Of a stretch of 64,000 nucleotides of DNA, positions 1-10,349 are shown piece by piece (position 1 is the first letter of the stretch; the number at the start of each line of letters is the position of its first letter). The stretch is from Shewanella sp. (GTDB lineage: Bacteria > Pseudomonadota > Gammaproteobacteria > Enterobacterales > Shewanellaceae), in assembly GCA_028223395.1 (NCBI GenBank), contig JAOIUG010000006.1, forward strand, positions 1-64,000. The letters are read 5' to 3'. A program made the translations under genes and the position numbers. Under the pieces are notes generated by a model that saw only the letters and a program-made list of their open reading frames with translations, made no database searches and had not been told where the DNA came from.

Positions 1-686
1 ATTTGATTATTAGTTTAGGTAGTTGGGGCTTAAATTTGGCGACTCAAGAGGCGAGGAATGTGACTATCAATGTTCAGTCGTCGACTATTTTCCATGAGAT
101 AGGCCATAATCTTGGGCTAGCTCATGGTGGTAACGACAACATTAATCATAAGCCTAACCATGTGAGTTCAATGAACTACCTTTATCAGAACTTCGGTTTG
201 CCAGCGATAGGTCAGCATGACGGTGATCGGTATTTCGCCACTTTCTTCGTCGACGATCCAAAGTGCGGTATAATCGGTGGTAATTTAACCAATGGGCCGA
301 AGGGATCTCCTGCAGATTTTGTCGTGGATTACTCATCAGGTGGTGGGCAAGAGATCAGAGAAACGTTAGTTGATGAGCGTCTAGGTTTAGGGTTTCAAGC
401 CTCCCATGGCGTTGATTATAACTGTAATGGCATTTTAAACGAAAAACTGGCCCATTTTGATCTTAACCACGATCTTACACCTAATCAGGTATTTAGGGAT
501 GTAGATGAATGGTCCTTACTGTCACTTCAATTTACTCGGCAGTGGGCTGGAGCGTCTAGCGGCCAAACAATCAGTGGTAAGAGCGATGCAAAGCCGCGAC
601 AAAATGTGATGCATAATGACCGGCAGCGAGTGAGTATTGAATATGCGCCTAGCGCAGCATTTTTTAATATGATCAATACTAAATAG
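1..686 (+). CDS. Metzincin-like zinc metallopeptidase, 5'-truncated by window edge
   Basis: The reading frame is open from the first bases of the window to the TAG at 684-686, so the N-terminus lies outside. Counting from base 3, residues 31-43 read HEIGHNLGLAHGG, the extended zinc motif HExxHxxGxxH of metzincins with Glu32 as catalytic base. A Met-turn candidate (SSMNY, Met57) follows about 15 residues later, as in that clan. After it come about 170 residues with no family I recognise, including DYNCNGILNE, which resembles a calcium-binding Asp/Asn loop. The substrate is unknown; secretion is likely for the fold, but the signal peptide is not visible. The gene converges on ilvY. Confidence 0.75.
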   Translation, partial: LIISLGSWGLNLATQEARNVTINVQSSTIFHEIGHNLGLAHGGNDNINHKPNHVSSMNYLYQNFGLPAIGQHDGDRYFATFFVDDPKCGIIGGNLTNGPKGSPADFVVDYSSGGGQEIRETLVDERLGLGFQASHGVDYNCNGILNEKLAHFDLNHDLTPNQVFRDVDEWSLLSLQFTRQWAGASSGQTISGKSDAKPRQNVMHNDRQRVSIEYAPSAAFFNMINTK

Positions 687-716
687 CGAGTATGACTCAG
701 ACCCGTTAAGGGCCTT

Positions 717-1628
717 TTATATGGCTTCTAAAAAGGCATTAATAATAGGCTCTGCTATGCGCTTTTCTTTGCAACAGCAACCCAATTCAAAGGGAGGAAT
801 GGCGATCGGCGAGGTCAGTAACTGAATACGGTCTCGGATCGGACTATTATGGATCACCACTTCAGGCGTAATACTGACGCCACATCCTAATGCCACCATT
901 GACGCGATAGCCTCTTGTCCAGAAACTTGAGCATAAATATTGGGCCTTAACCCAAGTGCTTTAAACCAATTATCGATACGTTTACGCCCAGGGCCGTGCT
1001 CTGGCACGATAAAGGGTAGCCTGTCCCAAGGGATATAAGATTCTGTCAGTAATTCTTGAACTTGGCAGCGAAAAGTTGGGGCGATAATCGATAATGCAAC
1101 ATTATCTATTTTAGCAAAATGCAGGTTTTCAGGGAAAGGATCGGGCAGTGCGGCAATGGCGATATCTGCACGATTGTTGCGAATTTCATTAACTGCATTA
1201 GCAGCATCGCCCGTGATTAAAGCAATTTCAACTAATGGATGTTCACGTCTGAAGCGGTCAAGCAGCCCAGGTAAGTGACTGTAAGCGGCGGTAACGGAGC
1301 AATACAGATTAAGCCGCCCCCTGAGCAAGTCTTGCTTAGGATCGATTTTAGTTTTTAATTTTCCCCAATGATCAAGTGTGAGCTCGGCAAAGTGACGATA
1401 CTCAACCCCAGCACTGGTTAAGGTGACGCTACGGTTATCTCGTTGAAAGAGTTGGGCACCCACTTCTTCTTCTAGCCTTTGCATGGCTCGGCTCAGCGTT
1501 GACGGACTCACGTGCATCGCTTGAGCGGTACGGGCGAAATGCAAACTATCGGATAAATGTAAATAGAGTTTAATAGTACGAATATCCAAATCTTCATCCT
1601 CGAGGTGGTATTTTGAGATAGTTACCAT
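717..1628 (-). CDS. ilvY: IlvY, LysR-type activator of ilvC
   Basis: LysR-family regulator of 303 residues. The N-terminal winged helix-turn-helix contains AMHVSPSTLSRAMQRLEEEVG followed by RDNRSVTLTSAG, close to enterobacterial IlvY, and the rest is the two-lobed inducer-binding domain. In enteric bacteria IlvY senses acetolactate/acetohydroxybutyrate and activates ilvC. Here it is divergent from ilvC with a shared intergenic region carrying short inverted repeats, which supports the same role. The ATG at 1628 gives about ten more N-terminal residues than E. coli IlvY, so a slightly later start is possible. Confidence 0.92.
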   Translation of the reverse strand: MVTISKYHLEDEDLDIRTIKLYLHLSDSLHFARTAQAMHVSPSTLSRAMQRLEEEVGAQLFQRDNRSVTLTSAGVEYRHFAELTLDHWGKLKTKIDPKQDLLRGRLNLYCSVTAAYSHLPGLLDRFRREHPLVEIALITGDAANAVNEIRNNRADIAIAALPDPFPENLHFAKIDNVALSIIAPTFRCQVQELLTESYIPWDRLPFIVPEHGPGRKRIDNWFKALGLRPNIYAQVSGQEAIASMVALGCGVSITPEVVIHNSPIRDRIQLLTSPIAIPPFELGCCCKEKRIAEPIINAFLEAI

Positions 1629-1764
1629 GTTGCAAAAAGTGCAATATGATGTTTCGAATATATCATTTTGAGCAATGAAAAGCTTGCGTTATAGTGATCT
1701 CAATCACAGCTTAGCTCGCTTGAGCAAGCCCGTTTACATATCCAGAATCAAGGTGGTATATCAG
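1629..1764. promoter_or_regulatory. Divergent ilvY/ilvC control region with candidate IlvY sites
   Basis: The region separates two divergent starts. It contains TTGCA-n5-TGCAA (1630-1644) and ATGAT-n11-ATCAT (1646-1666), both dyads of the kind LysR proteins bind. The IlvY assignment is inferred from position. The AGGTGG at 1751-1756 is the ribosome binding site that supports the ilvC start at 1765. Confidence 0.5.
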
Positions 1765-3246
1765 ATGGCTAACTATTTTAACTCTCTGAACTTGCGTCAA
1801 CAATTAGAACAGCTGGCTCAGTGCCGCTTCATGGATCGCAATGAATTTAGCGAAGGTTGTAACCATATTAAAGGGTGGAATATCGTCATTCTTGGTTGTG
1901 GTGCACAAGGTTTAAACCAAGGTTTGAACATGCGCGACTCAGGCTTGAACATCTCTTTTGCACTGCGTGAGCAAGCGATTAACGAGAAGCGTGAATCTTT
2001 CCAAAAAGCAACGGGCAACGGTTTTCGCGTTGGCACTATCGAAGAGCTAATTCCTGACGCTGACTTGGTATTAAACCTAACGCCAGACAAACAACACACC
2101 AACGCTGTCAACACCGTTATGCCATTGATGAAGCAAGGCGCGACATTATCTTACTCGCACGGCTTTAACATTGTTGAAGAAGGAATGCAGGTTCGCTCTG
2201 ATATCACCGTTATCATGGTTGCTCCTAAATGCCCAGGCACTGAAGTTCGCGAAGAATACAAGCGTGGCTTTGGTGTGCCAACACTGATTGCTGTTCACCC
2301 AGAAAACGATCCTAAAGGTGAAGGTTTCGATATTGCCAAGGCATACGCTAGCGCAACCGGTGGCGACCGTGCCGGTGTATTGCACTCCTCTTTCATCGCT
2401 GAAGTTAAGTCAGATCTCATGGGTGAGCAAACCATCTTGTGTGGCATGCTACAAACTGGCGCCATCTTGGGTTACGAGAAAATGGTAGCCGACGGTATTG
2501 AGCCAGGTTACGCGGCGAAGTTAATTCAGCAAGGTTGGGAAACCACAACTGAAGCGCTCAAGCACGGTGGCATCACTCACATGATGGATAGACTGTCTAA
2601 TCCAGCTAAAGTGAAAGCGTTTGAAATGGCTGAAGAGCTGAAAGAGATCTTGCGTCCACTGTTCGAAAAGCACATGGACGACATCATCGGTGGCGAGTTT
2701 TCTAAAACCATGATGGAAGATTGGGCGAACGATGATGCGAACCTACTGAAATGGCGTAGCGAAACCAACGAAACCGCTTTTGAAAACGCGCCGCAAAGCG
2801 ATGAGCATATTGACGAGCAAACATACTTTGATAAAGGCATCTTCTTAGTGGCTATGATCAAAGCAGGCGTTGAACTGGCATTCGACACAATGGTTGCAGC
2901 CGGTATTGTTGAAGAGTCAGCTTATTACGAGTCTTTACATGAAACACCGCTAATTGCTAACACGATTGCGCGTAAGCGTCTGTACGAAATGAACGTGGTG
3001 ATCTCTGATACTGCAGAGTACGGCTGTTACCTATTTAATCACGCAGCAGTGCCAATGTTACGTGACTATGTGGACAACATGTCATCTGAGTTCCTTGGTG
3101 GTGGCCTGAAAGATAACGGTAATGGCGTTGATAACGTACGTCTTATCGAAGTTAACGAAGAAATTCGCGGAACAGCGGTTGAGTTTATCGGTGCAGAGCT
3201 TCGTGGTTACATGACCGAAATGAAGCGTATTGTTGAAGAAGCTTAA
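1765..3246 (+). CDS. ilvC: Ketol-acid reductoisomerase (class II)
   Basis: The enzyme isomerises and reduces acetolactate or acetohydroxybutyrate with NADPH, the second common step of valine/isoleucine synthesis. The 493-residue product begins [20 protein letters not shown], matching the E. coli start. The frame is open 30 codons further upstream, but those residues do not resemble the family, and AGGTGG sits 8 nt before the ATG at 1765. The NADPH-binding loop [13 protein letters not shown] lies near residue 40. The length fits the long class II form with a duplicated C-terminal helical domain. It is divergent from ilvY and separated from ilvGMEDA by a hairpin and the ilvL leader. Confidence 0.97.
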   Translation: MANYFNSLNLRQQLEQLAQCRFMDRNEFSEGCNHIKGWNIVILGCGAQGLNQGLNMRDSGLNISFALREQAINEKRESFQKATGNGFRVGTIEELIPDADLVLNLTPDKQHTNAVNTVMPLMKQGATLSYSHGFNIVEEGMQVRSDITVIMVAPKCPGTEVREEYKRGFGVPTLIAVHPENDPKGEGFDIAKAYASATGGDRAGVLHSSFIAEVKSDLMGEQTILCGMLQTGAILGYEKMVADGIEPGYAAKLIQQGWETTTEALKHGGITHMMDRLSNPAKVKAFEMAEELKEILRPLFEKHMDDIIGGEFSKTMMEDWANDDANLLKWRSETNETAFENAPQSDEHIDEQTYFDKGIFLVAMIKAGVELAFDTMVAAGIVEESAYYESLHETPLIANTIARKRLYEMNVVISDTAEYGCYLFNHAAVPMLRDYVDNMSSEFLGGGLKDNGNGVDNVRLIEVNEEIRGTAVEFIGAELRGYMTEMKRIVEEA

Positions 3247-3257
3247 TGATATTGATG

Positions 3258-3293
3258 GCCTTGTCAGTGAGTCGAAAATATAACTGACAAGGC
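3258..3293 (+). terminator. Hairpin downstream of ilvC
   Basis: Perfect 11-bp stem GCCTTGTCAGT / ACTGACAAGGC with a 14-nt loop, 11 nt after the ilvC stop. It lacks a strong T-tract, so it may be a weak terminator or an mRNA 3'-end stabiliser. Confidence 0.55.
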
Positions 3294-3559
3294 TTGAATA
3301 TGTTGATTTAAATAAGCCAAGCACATTTTAATAAAGTATTAATGATTAACACCTTAGTGATAATAAAAAAGGGCGGCAACCAGCGATTATAACACCAAGA
3401 CAAGCTAGTGCATTGCTCGCCAGTACTTGAGTGTTACTAATAATGTAAACGTTTTCATTGTGTATTTTATTCGCTTTGTGGTAAATATTAATGGTAGCTA
3501 GCTCGATAACAGCTAATATCAAATTTAAGCAAACACCTTACTAGGAATACAAGTCGCGT
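3294..3559 (+). promoter_or_regulatory. Promoter region of the ilvLGMEDA operon
   Basis: About 270 bases of A/T-rich non-coding sequence between the ilvC hairpin and the leader peptide. It must contain the operon promoter, but I could not single out a convincing -35/-10 pair. Confidence 0.4.
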
Positions 3560-3655
3560 ATGTTTAACCAAGCTGCCCAAATTATTATTGTGATTATTAC
3601 CGTCGTGATTATTAAATCACCGCGGGGGCCGCGCATACTCAATCGACACACCTAA
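3560..3655 (+). CDS. ilvL: ilv operon leader (attenuator) peptide
   Basis: A 31-codon ORF that begins MFNQAAQIIIVIITVVIIKS and ends RILNRHT before TAA (3653-3655). It has eight Ile codons (seven of them between codons 8 and 18), three Val and one Leu, the composition expected of a leader whose translation senses charged Ile/Val/Leu tRNAs. It is not similar in sequence to enterobacterial IlvL but sits in the same place, upstream of a strong terminator and ilvG. A stalled ribosome at the Ile/Val codons should free the antiterminator; free translation should allow termination at 3672-3710. Confidence 0.85.
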   Translation: MFNQAAQIIIVIITVVIIKSPRGPRILNRHT

Positions 3656-3671
3656 TGAGGTTAAGATTGCC

Positions 3672-3710
3672 AAACCCCCCGCTTCGAAAGAAACGGGGGG
3701 TTTTTCGTTT
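3672..3710 (+). terminator. ilv attenuator terminator
   Basis: Stem AAACCCCCCG / CGGGGGGTTT (3672-3681 with 3694-3703) followed by further T residues. GCGGGGG at 3622-3628, inside the distal part of the leader ORF, can pair instead with CCCCCGC at 3676-3682, which gives a plausible antiterminator. A local CGCGG/CCGCG hairpin at 3621-3633 could serve as the competing pause structure. Confidence 0.85.
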
Positions 3711-3789
3711 TAAGGTTGATGAGCATTATTAAGTGTGTGATTGCACGACAAACTGAGTTATCCAACATTGAGCAGTGGAGCAAAAATTA

Positions 3790-5463
3790 ATGGAACAAGG
3801 TCAGACGATGAGAGGCGCTGACGCCGTGATAAAAGCGATAGCCGCCCACGGTGTTACCACCATATTTGGTTATCCCGGCGGCGCTATTATGCCGATTTAT
3901 GATGCTCTCTATGGTAGCCCTGTAGAGCATTTATTAAGTCGCCACGAACAAGGCGCAGCCTTTGCCGCGGTGGGGTACGCTAGAGCCAGTGGCAAAACAG
4001 GAGTCTGCTTTGCCACCTCAGGGCCAGGAGCGACCAACCTTATCACTTCACTTGCCGATGCCTTGCTCGACTCCGTGCCAGTTGTGGCAATTACCGGTCA
4101 GGTATCCACCGCCGTGATCGGCACAGATGCGTTTCAAGAGATAGATGTACTTGGCATGTCACTGTCTTGTACCAAACACAGCTTTATGGTTACTCGCGTT
4201 GAAGAGTTAGTGCCAACGCTGTATCGGGCCTTTGAAATCGCCGCTTCAGGTCGTCCAGGCCCAGTATTGGTTGATATTCCAAAAGACATTCAAATCGCAC
4301 TGACCCATTACAACGCGCCGCAACAAGTCACGCAGGCAGAGCCTGAGCATACGCTAAGCCAAATCGATGCAGCCAAAGCACTGCTGGAGCAATCTCAACA
4401 GCCAATGCTTTACGTAGGAGGCGGCGTGGGCATGGCCAATGCCGTTGCGCCGTTGAGACAATTTATTACCGCTACGGGTATTCCATCGGTTGCCACCTTA
4501 AAAGGCTTAGGCGCGATTAGCTATGACACGCCCGGTTATTTAGGCATGCTGGGCATGCACGGCTCAAAAGCGGCAAACCTCGCGGTGCAGCAATGCGATT
4601 TACTCATTGTCGTCGGCGCGCGTTTTGACGATCGAGTCACCGGTCGTCTCGCCTCGTTTGCAGAGCATGCCAAAGTGCTGCATTTAGACATCGACGCCGC
4701 AGAGCTGGGTAAATTGAGAATGCCAGATGTGGCAATCGCAGGGGACTTATGCCGCATACTACCTGCATTAGCGCAGCCCATGCAGATAAACCAGTGGCAA
4801 GCTGAAACTGCCAAATTAAAAGTGCAACACCAATGGCGCTACGACCGTCCCGGCGAGCTTATTTATGCGCCCGCCATGTTACATCGTTTAGCACAAAAGC
4901 TTCCACAAAACAGTGTGGTGACATGTGATGTCGGCCAGCACCAAATGTGGGTAGCGCAGCATATGTACTTCAGACGTCCCGAAGATCATTTATCCAGCGC
5001 CGGGCTTGGCACTATGGGCTTTGGTCTGCCCGCCGCAATTGGCGCTAAAGTGGCGCGGCCAGATGCAGCAGTGGTTGTAGTCTCTGGTGATGGTTCATTT
5101 ATGATGAATGTGCAAGAGCTGACCACCATTAAACGTAAGCGTTTAGCGGTAAAGATATTACTGGTCGATAACCAAAAGCTTGGCATGGTAAAGCAATGGC
5201 AACAGTTGTTTTTTGAAGAGCGTTACAGCGAAACAGATTTATCGGATAACCCCGATTTTGTCAAAATGGCTTCCGCTTTTGATATCCCAGGTCGCAACAT
5301 CACTCAAGCTTGTGAAGTTGAAGCTGGCTTAGATGAAATGCTGAACACAGAAGGGGCCTTTTTACTGCATGTATCAATAGATGATGCGCACAACGTATGG
5401 CCTTTAGTGCCGCCGGGGGCATCAAATCACGACATGATGGATGAAATGGAGAAACAAACATGA
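3790..5463 (+). CDS. ilvG: Acetolactate synthase II large subunit
   Basis: TPP-dependent condensation of pyruvate with pyruvate or 2-ketobutyrate, the first common step of branched-chain synthesis. Visible motifs are the N-terminal [15 protein letters not shown], the catalytic Glu region [10 protein letters not shown], and the C-terminal TPP/Mg motif [12 protein letters not shown] ending in DNQ. The start at ATG 3790 has GGAG 9 nt upstream; a GTG at 3775 and an ATG at 3808 are alternatives, and the last matches the E. coli N-terminus best. Unlike the pseudogene of E. coli K-12, this ilvG is intact at 557 residues. The stop overlaps the ilvM start (ATGA), which suggests translational coupling. 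Confidence 0.95.
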   Translation: MEQGQTMRGADAVIKAIAAHGVTTIFGYPGGAIMPIYDALYGSPVEHLLSRHEQGAAFAAVGYARASGKTGVCFATSGPGATNLITSLADALLDSVPVVAITGQVSTAVIGTDAFQEIDVLGMSLSCTKHSFMVTRVEELVPTLYRAFEIAASGRPGPVLVDIPKDIQIALTHYNAPQQVTQAEPEHTLSQIDAAKALLEQSQQPMLYVGGGVGMANAVAPLRQFITATGIPSVATLKGLGAISYDTPGYLGMLGMHGSKAANLAVQQCDLLIVVGARFDDRVTGRLASFAEHAKVLHLDIDAAELGKLRMPDVAIAGDLCRILPALAQPMQINQWQAETAKLKVQHQWRYDRPGELIYAPAMLHRLAQKLPQNSVVTCDVGQHQMWVAQHMYFRRPEDHLSSAGLGTMGFGLPAAIGAKVARPDAAVVVVSGDGSFMMNVQELTTIKRKRLAVKILLVDNQKLGMVKQWQQLFFEERYSETDLSDNPDFVKMASAFDIPGRNITQACEVEAGLDEMLNTEGAFLLHVSIDDAHNVWPLVPPGASNHDMMDEMEKQT

Positions 5464-5726
5464 ACCATTACACACTCGCAATCAAAGTGCAGCACCAGCC
5501 AGAAGTGTTAGAGCGGTTACTGCGCGTTGTGCGCCATCGTGGTTTTGACGTCATCAACCTCGCAATGCAAACACATGAAAACGACACGAGCAGTATTGAG
5601 TTTTCCGTGCGCAGCGACAGAGCCATTGCTTTACTGACTAACCAACTTAATAAACTGATTGATATTGTTGATTGCCAAGTATTGGCGAGCGAAATAAACA
5701 AGACAACCGAATTTGCAAAAGGATAA
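5460..5726 (+). CDS. ilvM: Acetolactate synthase II small (regulatory) subunit
   Basis: 88 residues beginning [20 protein letters not shown], a single ACT-type domain as in IlvM. In E. coli the small subunit activates and stabilises IlvG and leaves it insensitive to valine. The gene overlaps ilvG by four bases and ends just before ilvE, as in the enterobacterial operon, so the assignment rests on both sequence and position. Confidence 0.9.
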   Translation: MNHYTLAIKVQHQPEVLERLLRVVRHRGFDVINLAMQTHENDTSSIEFSVRSDRAIALLTNQLNKLIDIVDCQVLASEINKTTEFAKG

Positions 5727-5730
5727 AAAT

Positions 5731-6654
5731 ATGGCGGCTAAAACAGCGGAGTTAATCTGGTTCAATGGTGAAATGATGCCTTGGGGTGATGCAAAGGTTC
5801 ATGTTATGTCTCATGCGCTGCATTACGGTACATCGGTATTTGAAGGGATCCGCGTCTACGATACGCCAAATGGGCCGGCAGGTTTTCGGTTAACTGAACA
5901 TGTGCAGCGACTATTTGACTCCGCCAAAATTTACCGTATGCCTATCCCATATAGCTTTGATGAAGTGATGCAAGCTTGCAGCGATGCAGTCCTAGGTAAT
6001 GGTTTAGCCAGCGCGTACATTCGACCACTGGCCTTTTACGGGGATGTGGGCATGGGCATTACGCCTCCAAAAGATGCTCAATGTGACTTACTCGTAGCAG
6101 GGTTTGCATGGGGAGCCTACTTAGGAGAAGACAGCATGGACGCAGGAGTGGATGTTGCGGTCACATCTTGGAATCGCCTAGCGCCTAATACCATTCCAAC
6201 AGGCGCGAAAGCTGGAGGCAATTACTTGTCATCGCTACAGGTTTCTACCGAAGCCAAGCGTAATGGTTTTGATGAAGGTATCGCCCTTGATACCAATGGC
6301 CTGGTGAGCGAAGCCGCAGGTGCCAATATTTTTGTGATCAAGAAAAACAAAATCTACACACCGCCAGCCACAGCCGCTATTCTAATGGGTTTAACCCGCG
6401 ATACGATCATCACACTCGCCCGTGATAAAGGCTATGAAGTGGTTGAAGAGAACATGTCCCGTGAGTTTTTATACTTGGCTGATGAAATATTCATGACGGG
6501 AACCGCCGCAGAAATCGTGCCAGTGCGCAGCGTTGACAGAATTGACATCGGCTGTGGTAAGCGCGGTGAAATCACCAAAGAGATCCAGCAGAGTTTCTTT
6601 GGTTTATTTAACGGTGAAACAGCAGATAAATGGGGTTGGTTGGAAGTTTTATAA
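5731..6654 (+). CDS. ilvE: Branched-chain amino acid aminotransferase
   Basis: PLP-dependent class IV aminotransferase performing the last step to Ile, Val and Leu. 307 residues starting MAAKTAELIWFNGEMMPWGD. The fingerprint KVHVMSHALHYGTSVFEGIR is near-identical to E. coli IlvE, and the PLP lysine is in PTGAKAGGNY near residue 160. AAAGGA at 5717-5722 precedes the ATG at 5731; the in-frame TTG 18 bases earlier lies in the end of ilvM and is unlikely as start. Confidence 0.96.
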   Translation: MAAKTAELIWFNGEMMPWGDAKVHVMSHALHYGTSVFEGIRVYDTPNGPAGFRLTEHVQRLFDSAKIYRMPIPYSFDEVMQACSDAVLGNGLASAYIRPLAFYGDVGMGITPPKDAQCDLLVAGFAWGAYLGEDSMDAGVDVAVTSWNRLAPNTIPTGAKAGGNYLSSLQVSTEAKRNGFDEGIALDTNGLVSEAAGANIFVIKKNKIYTPPATAAILMGLTRDTIITLARDKGYEVVEENMSREFLYLADEIFMTGTAAEIVPVRSVDRIDIGCGKRGEITKEIQQSFFGLFNGETADKWGWLEVL

Positions 6655-6778
6655 CCATTAATGTTCTGATAAAAATAATAAAATCTGAGACAATCGCTTA
6701 GGTTAAAAAATGAAATAAAAGGTCGGATTGGCGCAATACCCTACGCCCCAACTGTCCTCTCTCAATAAGGATAAAGCA

Positions 6779-8626
6779 ATGCCAAAATTACGTTCAGCAA
6801 CCAGTACAGAAGGTCGTAACATGGCCGGAGCGCGCGCACTTTGGCGTGCAACAGGCGTAAAAGACAATGATTTTGGTAAGCCTATCATTGCCATTTCTAA
6901 CTCATTTACTCAATTTGTACCAGGTCACGTGCACCTTAAAGATATGGGCTCGCTTGTGGCAGGCGCAATTGAAGAAGCGGGTGGTATTGCCAAAGAGTTC
7001 AATACCATTGCGGTTGATGACGGTATCGCGATGGGCCACGGCGGTATGCTTTATAGCTTGCCATCACGCGAGCTCATTGCCGACAGTGTTGAGTACATGG
7101 TCAACGCACATTGCGCCGATGCGCTGGTGTGTATCTCTAACTGCGACAAAATCACTCCTGGCATGCTGATGGCTGCGTTAAGGTTGAATATTCCCGTGAT
7201 TTTTGTCTCGGGCGGGCCGATGGAAGCAGGCAAAACCAAGCTGTCAGATAACATTATTAAGCTTGATTTAGTCGATGCCATGGTAGCCGGCGCTGACGAG
7301 CGAGTCTCTGATGCTGATAGCGAACAAATCGAGCGTAGCGCGTGCCCAACGTGCGGATCATGCTCAGGCATGTTCACCGCCAACTCAATGAACTGCTTAA
7401 CCGAAGCCCTTGGTTTGTCACTGCCAGGTAATGGCTCTATGTTGGCCACTCATGCCGATCGCCGCGAGCTATTTTTAGAAGCGGGACGCCGTATTATGGA
7501 CTTAGCTACGCGCTATTACCGCGATGATGATGAGTCGGCATTGCCGCGCAACATCGCGAATTTCAATGCGTTTGAAAATGCCATGACCCTAGACATCGCC
7601 ATGGGCGGATCAAGTAACACCGTTTTGCATCTCCTTGCTGCGGCAATTGAAGCTGAAGTCGACTTCAATATGGATGACATTGACCGTTTGTCTCGTCTTG
7701 TTCCCCACTTGTGTAAAGTGGCGCCAGCGACGCCTAAATATCACATGGAAGATGTACACCGCGCAGGCGGCGTGATGGGGATTTTGGGCGAGCTTGATAG
7801 AGCAGGTCTATTACATAATGATGCTTATCACGTAGCGGGTAAAAACTTGGCTGAAGTATTGGCCAAATACGATATCGCCCAAAGCAAAGATCAAGCGGTA
7901 CACAAGTTCTTCTCAGCTGGCCCTGCTGGTATTCCAACCACTAAAGCCTTTAGTCAAAGTTGCCGCTGGGATAGCGTTGATATTGACCGTGAAGGTGGCT
8001 GTATTCGTACTCGTGAATTTGCGTTTAGCCAAGAAGGCGGCCTAGCCGTTTTATCCGGTAATATCGCCGTCGATGGTTGTATTGTCAAAACCGCTGGCGT
8101 TGAAGTAGAAAACCATACCTTTATCGGTAATGCTCGGGTGTATGAAAGCCAAGACGATGCCGTTGCTGGTATTTTAGGCGGCGAAGTGGTGGAAGGTGAC
8201 GTAGTGGTTATTCGCTACGAAGGCCCGAAAGGCGGCCCCGGTATGCAAGAGATGCTGTACCCAACTAGCTACCTTAAATCGCGTGGTTTAGGCACTAAAT
8301 GTGCGCTGATCACCGATGGTCGTTTCTCCGGTGGAACGTCAGGTTTATCGATTGGCCATGTGTCACCAGAGGCAGCCGCTGGTGGAATGATCGCACTGGT
8401 TAACACCGGTGACAAAATTGAGATAGACATTCCTGCACGCTCAATCAAATTGGCGGTAAGCGAGGTAGAGTTAGCCGCACGTCGCACCGCGATGGAAGCA
8501 CTCGGTAAAGATGCTTGGAAACCGCTTGGACGTGTTAGGCAAGTGTCTATGGCGCTTAAAGCTTATGCATTACTTGCTACCAGTGCCGATAAAGGTGCTG
8601 TACGCGATACTAGCAAACTCGGTTAA
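6779..8626 (+). CDS. ilvD: Dihydroxy-acid dehydratase
   Basis: Iron-sulfur dehydratase converting dihydroxy acids to 2-keto acids, third common step of the pathway. 615 residues starting [20 protein letters not shown]. Cluster and metal ligands are seen in [12 protein letters not shown] and [18 protein letters not shown]. The frame is open back to 6728, but family similarity begins at the ATG at 6779, which has AAGGATA upstream. A 124-base gap follows ilvE, longer than the other gaps of the operon, so an internal promoter is possible. Confidence 0.96.
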   Translation: MPKLRSATSTEGRNMAGARALWRATGVKDNDFGKPIIAISNSFTQFVPGHVHLKDMGSLVAGAIEEAGGIAKEFNTIAVDDGIAMGHGGMLYSLPSRELIADSVEYMVNAHCADALVCISNCDKITPGMLMAALRLNIPVIFVSGGPMEAGKTKLSDNIIKLDLVDAMVAGADERVSDADSEQIERSACPTCGSCSGMFTANSMNCLTEALGLSLPGNGSMLATHADRRELFLEAGRRIMDLATRYYRDDDESALPRNIANFNAFENAMTLDIAMGGSSNTVLHLLAAAIEAEVDFNMDDIDRLSRLVPHLCKVAPATPKYHMEDVHRAGGVMGILGELDRAGLLHNDAYHVAGKNLAEVLAKYDIAQSKDQAVHKFFSAGPAGIPTTKAFSQSCRWDSVDIDREGGCIRTREFAFSQEGGLAVLSGNIAVDGCIVKTAGVEVENHTFIGNARVYESQDDAVAGILGGEVVEGDVVVIRYEGPKGGPGMQEMLYPTSYLKSRGLGTKCALITDGRFSGGTSGLSIGHVSPEAAAGGMIALVNTGDKIEIDIPARSIKLAVSEVELAARRTAMEALGKDAWKPLGRVRQVSMALKAYALLATSADKGAVRDTSKLG

Positions 8627-8644
8627 TCGATTTAAGGGGCGTTT

Positions 8645-10204
8645 ATGTTGGCGTTAGCATCACAATCACAACTGGATCTGGCCCACTATTATTTACAGAA
8701 GATTTTACTGTCTTCTGTTTACGATGTGGCCAAGGTGACTCCACTTGCCAGTCTTAACAAGTTGTCGGCACGTATTGGTTGTCAGGTTTTTTTAAAGCGT
8801 GAAGATCTGCAACCTGTGCACTCTTTTAAGTTACGCGGCGCGTACAATAAAATTGCCGAGCTGACAAAAGATGAGTGTGACTGCGGCGTAGTATGCGCCT
8901 CAGCAGGTAACCACGCGCAAGGGGTCGCGATGTCTGCTGCGGCTCGTGGTATTAGCGCGGTTATTGTGATGCCAGAAACCACTCCCGATATTAAAGTCGA
9001 TGCGGTGAAACGCTTAGGCGGTGAAGTGGTATTGCATGGCCAAGCGTTTGACCAAGCCAATGCTTACGCCCAAAATCTATCTAAGACTGAAGGGCGCGTG
9101 TATGTGGCGCCTTTTGATGATGAAGCAGTGATTGCTGGCCAAGGTACGGTGGCACAAGAGATGGTGCAGCAGCAGCGCGATCTTGAAGTGGTCTTTGTGC
9201 CTGTTGGCGGCGGTGGCTTAATTGCAGGCATTGCCGCTTATTATAAAGCGGTAATGCCGCAAGTTAAGATCATCGGTGTAGAGCCTGAAGATTCAGCCTG
9301 TTTAAAGGCAGCGCTCGATGCTGGAGAGCGAGTGGTGCTGTCCCAAGTTGGGCTGTTTGCCGACGGCGTGGCAGTTAAGCAAATTGGCGCAGAGCCCTTC
9401 AGGTTGGCTCGTGAATATGTTGATGATGTCATTACAGTGACCTCAGATGAAATTTGCGCAGCAGTGAAAGATATCTTTGAAGATACCCGCGCCATTGCAG
9501 AGCCCTCAGGTGCCTTGTCGCTGGCGGGCCTTAAAAAGTACATGGGCAATAATGGCAACGGCGAGAAAGTTGCCGCGATTCTCAGCGGCGCTAACGTCAA
9601 TTTTCATGGTTTGCGTTATGTGTCTGAGCGTTGTGAACTTGGCGAGCAAAAAGAAGCCATTTTGGCGGTTAAAGTGCCAGAGCGCCCGGGGATCTTCCTA
9701 CGTTTTTGTGAGCTATTAGGCAAGCGAGCGATGACGGAGTTTAACTACCGCTTTAGTAGTCGCGATAAAGCCGTGGTCTTTGCGGGCATTCGTTTATCTG
9801 AAGGGCAAAAAGAAGTAGACGAAATTGTTGCTAACCTTGAGTCTGAAGGCTTTGGCGTGCAAGATTTATCACAAGATGAAACGGCAAAATTGCATGTGCG
9901 CTATATGGTCGGCGGCCATCCGCCAGAGCCGTTAGAGGAGCGCTTGTTTAGCTTTGAGTTTCCAGAGCATCCTGGCGCGCTGTTTAAATTTTTAACCACC
10001 TTGCAGAGTAAGTGGAATATCAGTTTATTCCATTATCGTAACCACGGCGCCGCCTACGGCAGAGTGTTAGCAGGTTTTGAAGTGCCTGAGCGCGACAACC
10101 TGGCTTTTCAGCAGTTTTTGACAGAGCTTGGTTTTATCTATCATGAAGAAACCCAAAGCCCTGCTTACCAACTGTTTTTAGATAACCGTACAGAGTCAGT
10201 ATAA
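8645..10204 (+). CDS. ilvA: Threonine dehydratase, biosynthetic
   Basis: PLP enzyme deaminating threonine to 2-ketobutyrate, the committed and isoleucine-inhibited step to Ile. 519 residues. The PLP lysine lies in HSFKLRGAYNK (about residue 62), with SAGNHAQG and the glycine loop PVGGGGLIAG further on. Two C-terminal ACT-like regulatory domains are recognisable by ERPGIFLRFCELLG and EHPGALFKFLTTLQ. It lies 18 bases after ilvD and ends the operon before a strong terminator. Confidence 0.96.
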   Translation: MLALASQSQLDLAHYYLQKILLSSVYDVAKVTPLASLNKLSARIGCQVFLKREDLQPVHSFKLRGAYNKIAELTKDECDCGVVCASAGNHAQGVAMSAAARGISAVIVMPETTPDIKVDAVKRLGGEVVLHGQAFDQANAYAQNLSKTEGRVYVAPFDDEAVIAGQGTVAQEMVQQQRDLEVVFVPVGGGGLIAGIAAYYKAVMPQVKIIGVEPEDSACLKAALDAGERVVLSQVGLFADGVAVKQIGAEPFRLAREYVDDVITVTSDEICAAVKDIFEDTRAIAEPSGALSLAGLKKYMGNNGNGEKVAAILSGANVNFHGLRYVSERCELGEQKEAILAVKVPERPGIFLRFCELLGKRAMTEFNYRFSSRDKAVVFAGIRLSEGQKEVDEIVANLESEGFGVQDLSQDETAKLHVRYMVGGHPPEPLEERLFSFEFPEHPGALFKFLTTLQSKWNISLFHYRNHGAAYGRVLAGFEVPERDNLAFQQFLTELGFIYHEETQSPAYQLFLDNRTESV

Positions 10205-10215
10205 AGATTTAGTAT

Positions 10216-10238
10216 AAAAGGCGCTTAGCGCCTTTTTT
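10216..10238 (+). terminator. Terminator of the ilvGMEDA operon
   Basis: Stem AAAAGGCGC / GCGCCTTTT with a TTA loop and a T6 run, 12 bases after the ilvA stop. Confidence 0.9.
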
Positions 10239-10349
10239 GTCGGTAAAATCAGCCTTCACCATGCATTATTAACGTAACTTAGCCGCTTCCCTCATTGCTA
10301 AGGCAAAGCAGCCTAATGCACTTTGTCGGTTCAACTCCTTTAAATCTGC

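Noticed and set aside
1675-1764. N-terminal extension of ilvC
   Set aside because: The open frame is not similar to the family, overlaps the ilvY control dyads, and a good ribosome binding site supports the ATG at 1765.
7051-7449. 132-codon minus-strand ORF
   Set aside because: Antisense to ilvD, which is certain; no ribosome binding site or family resemblance.
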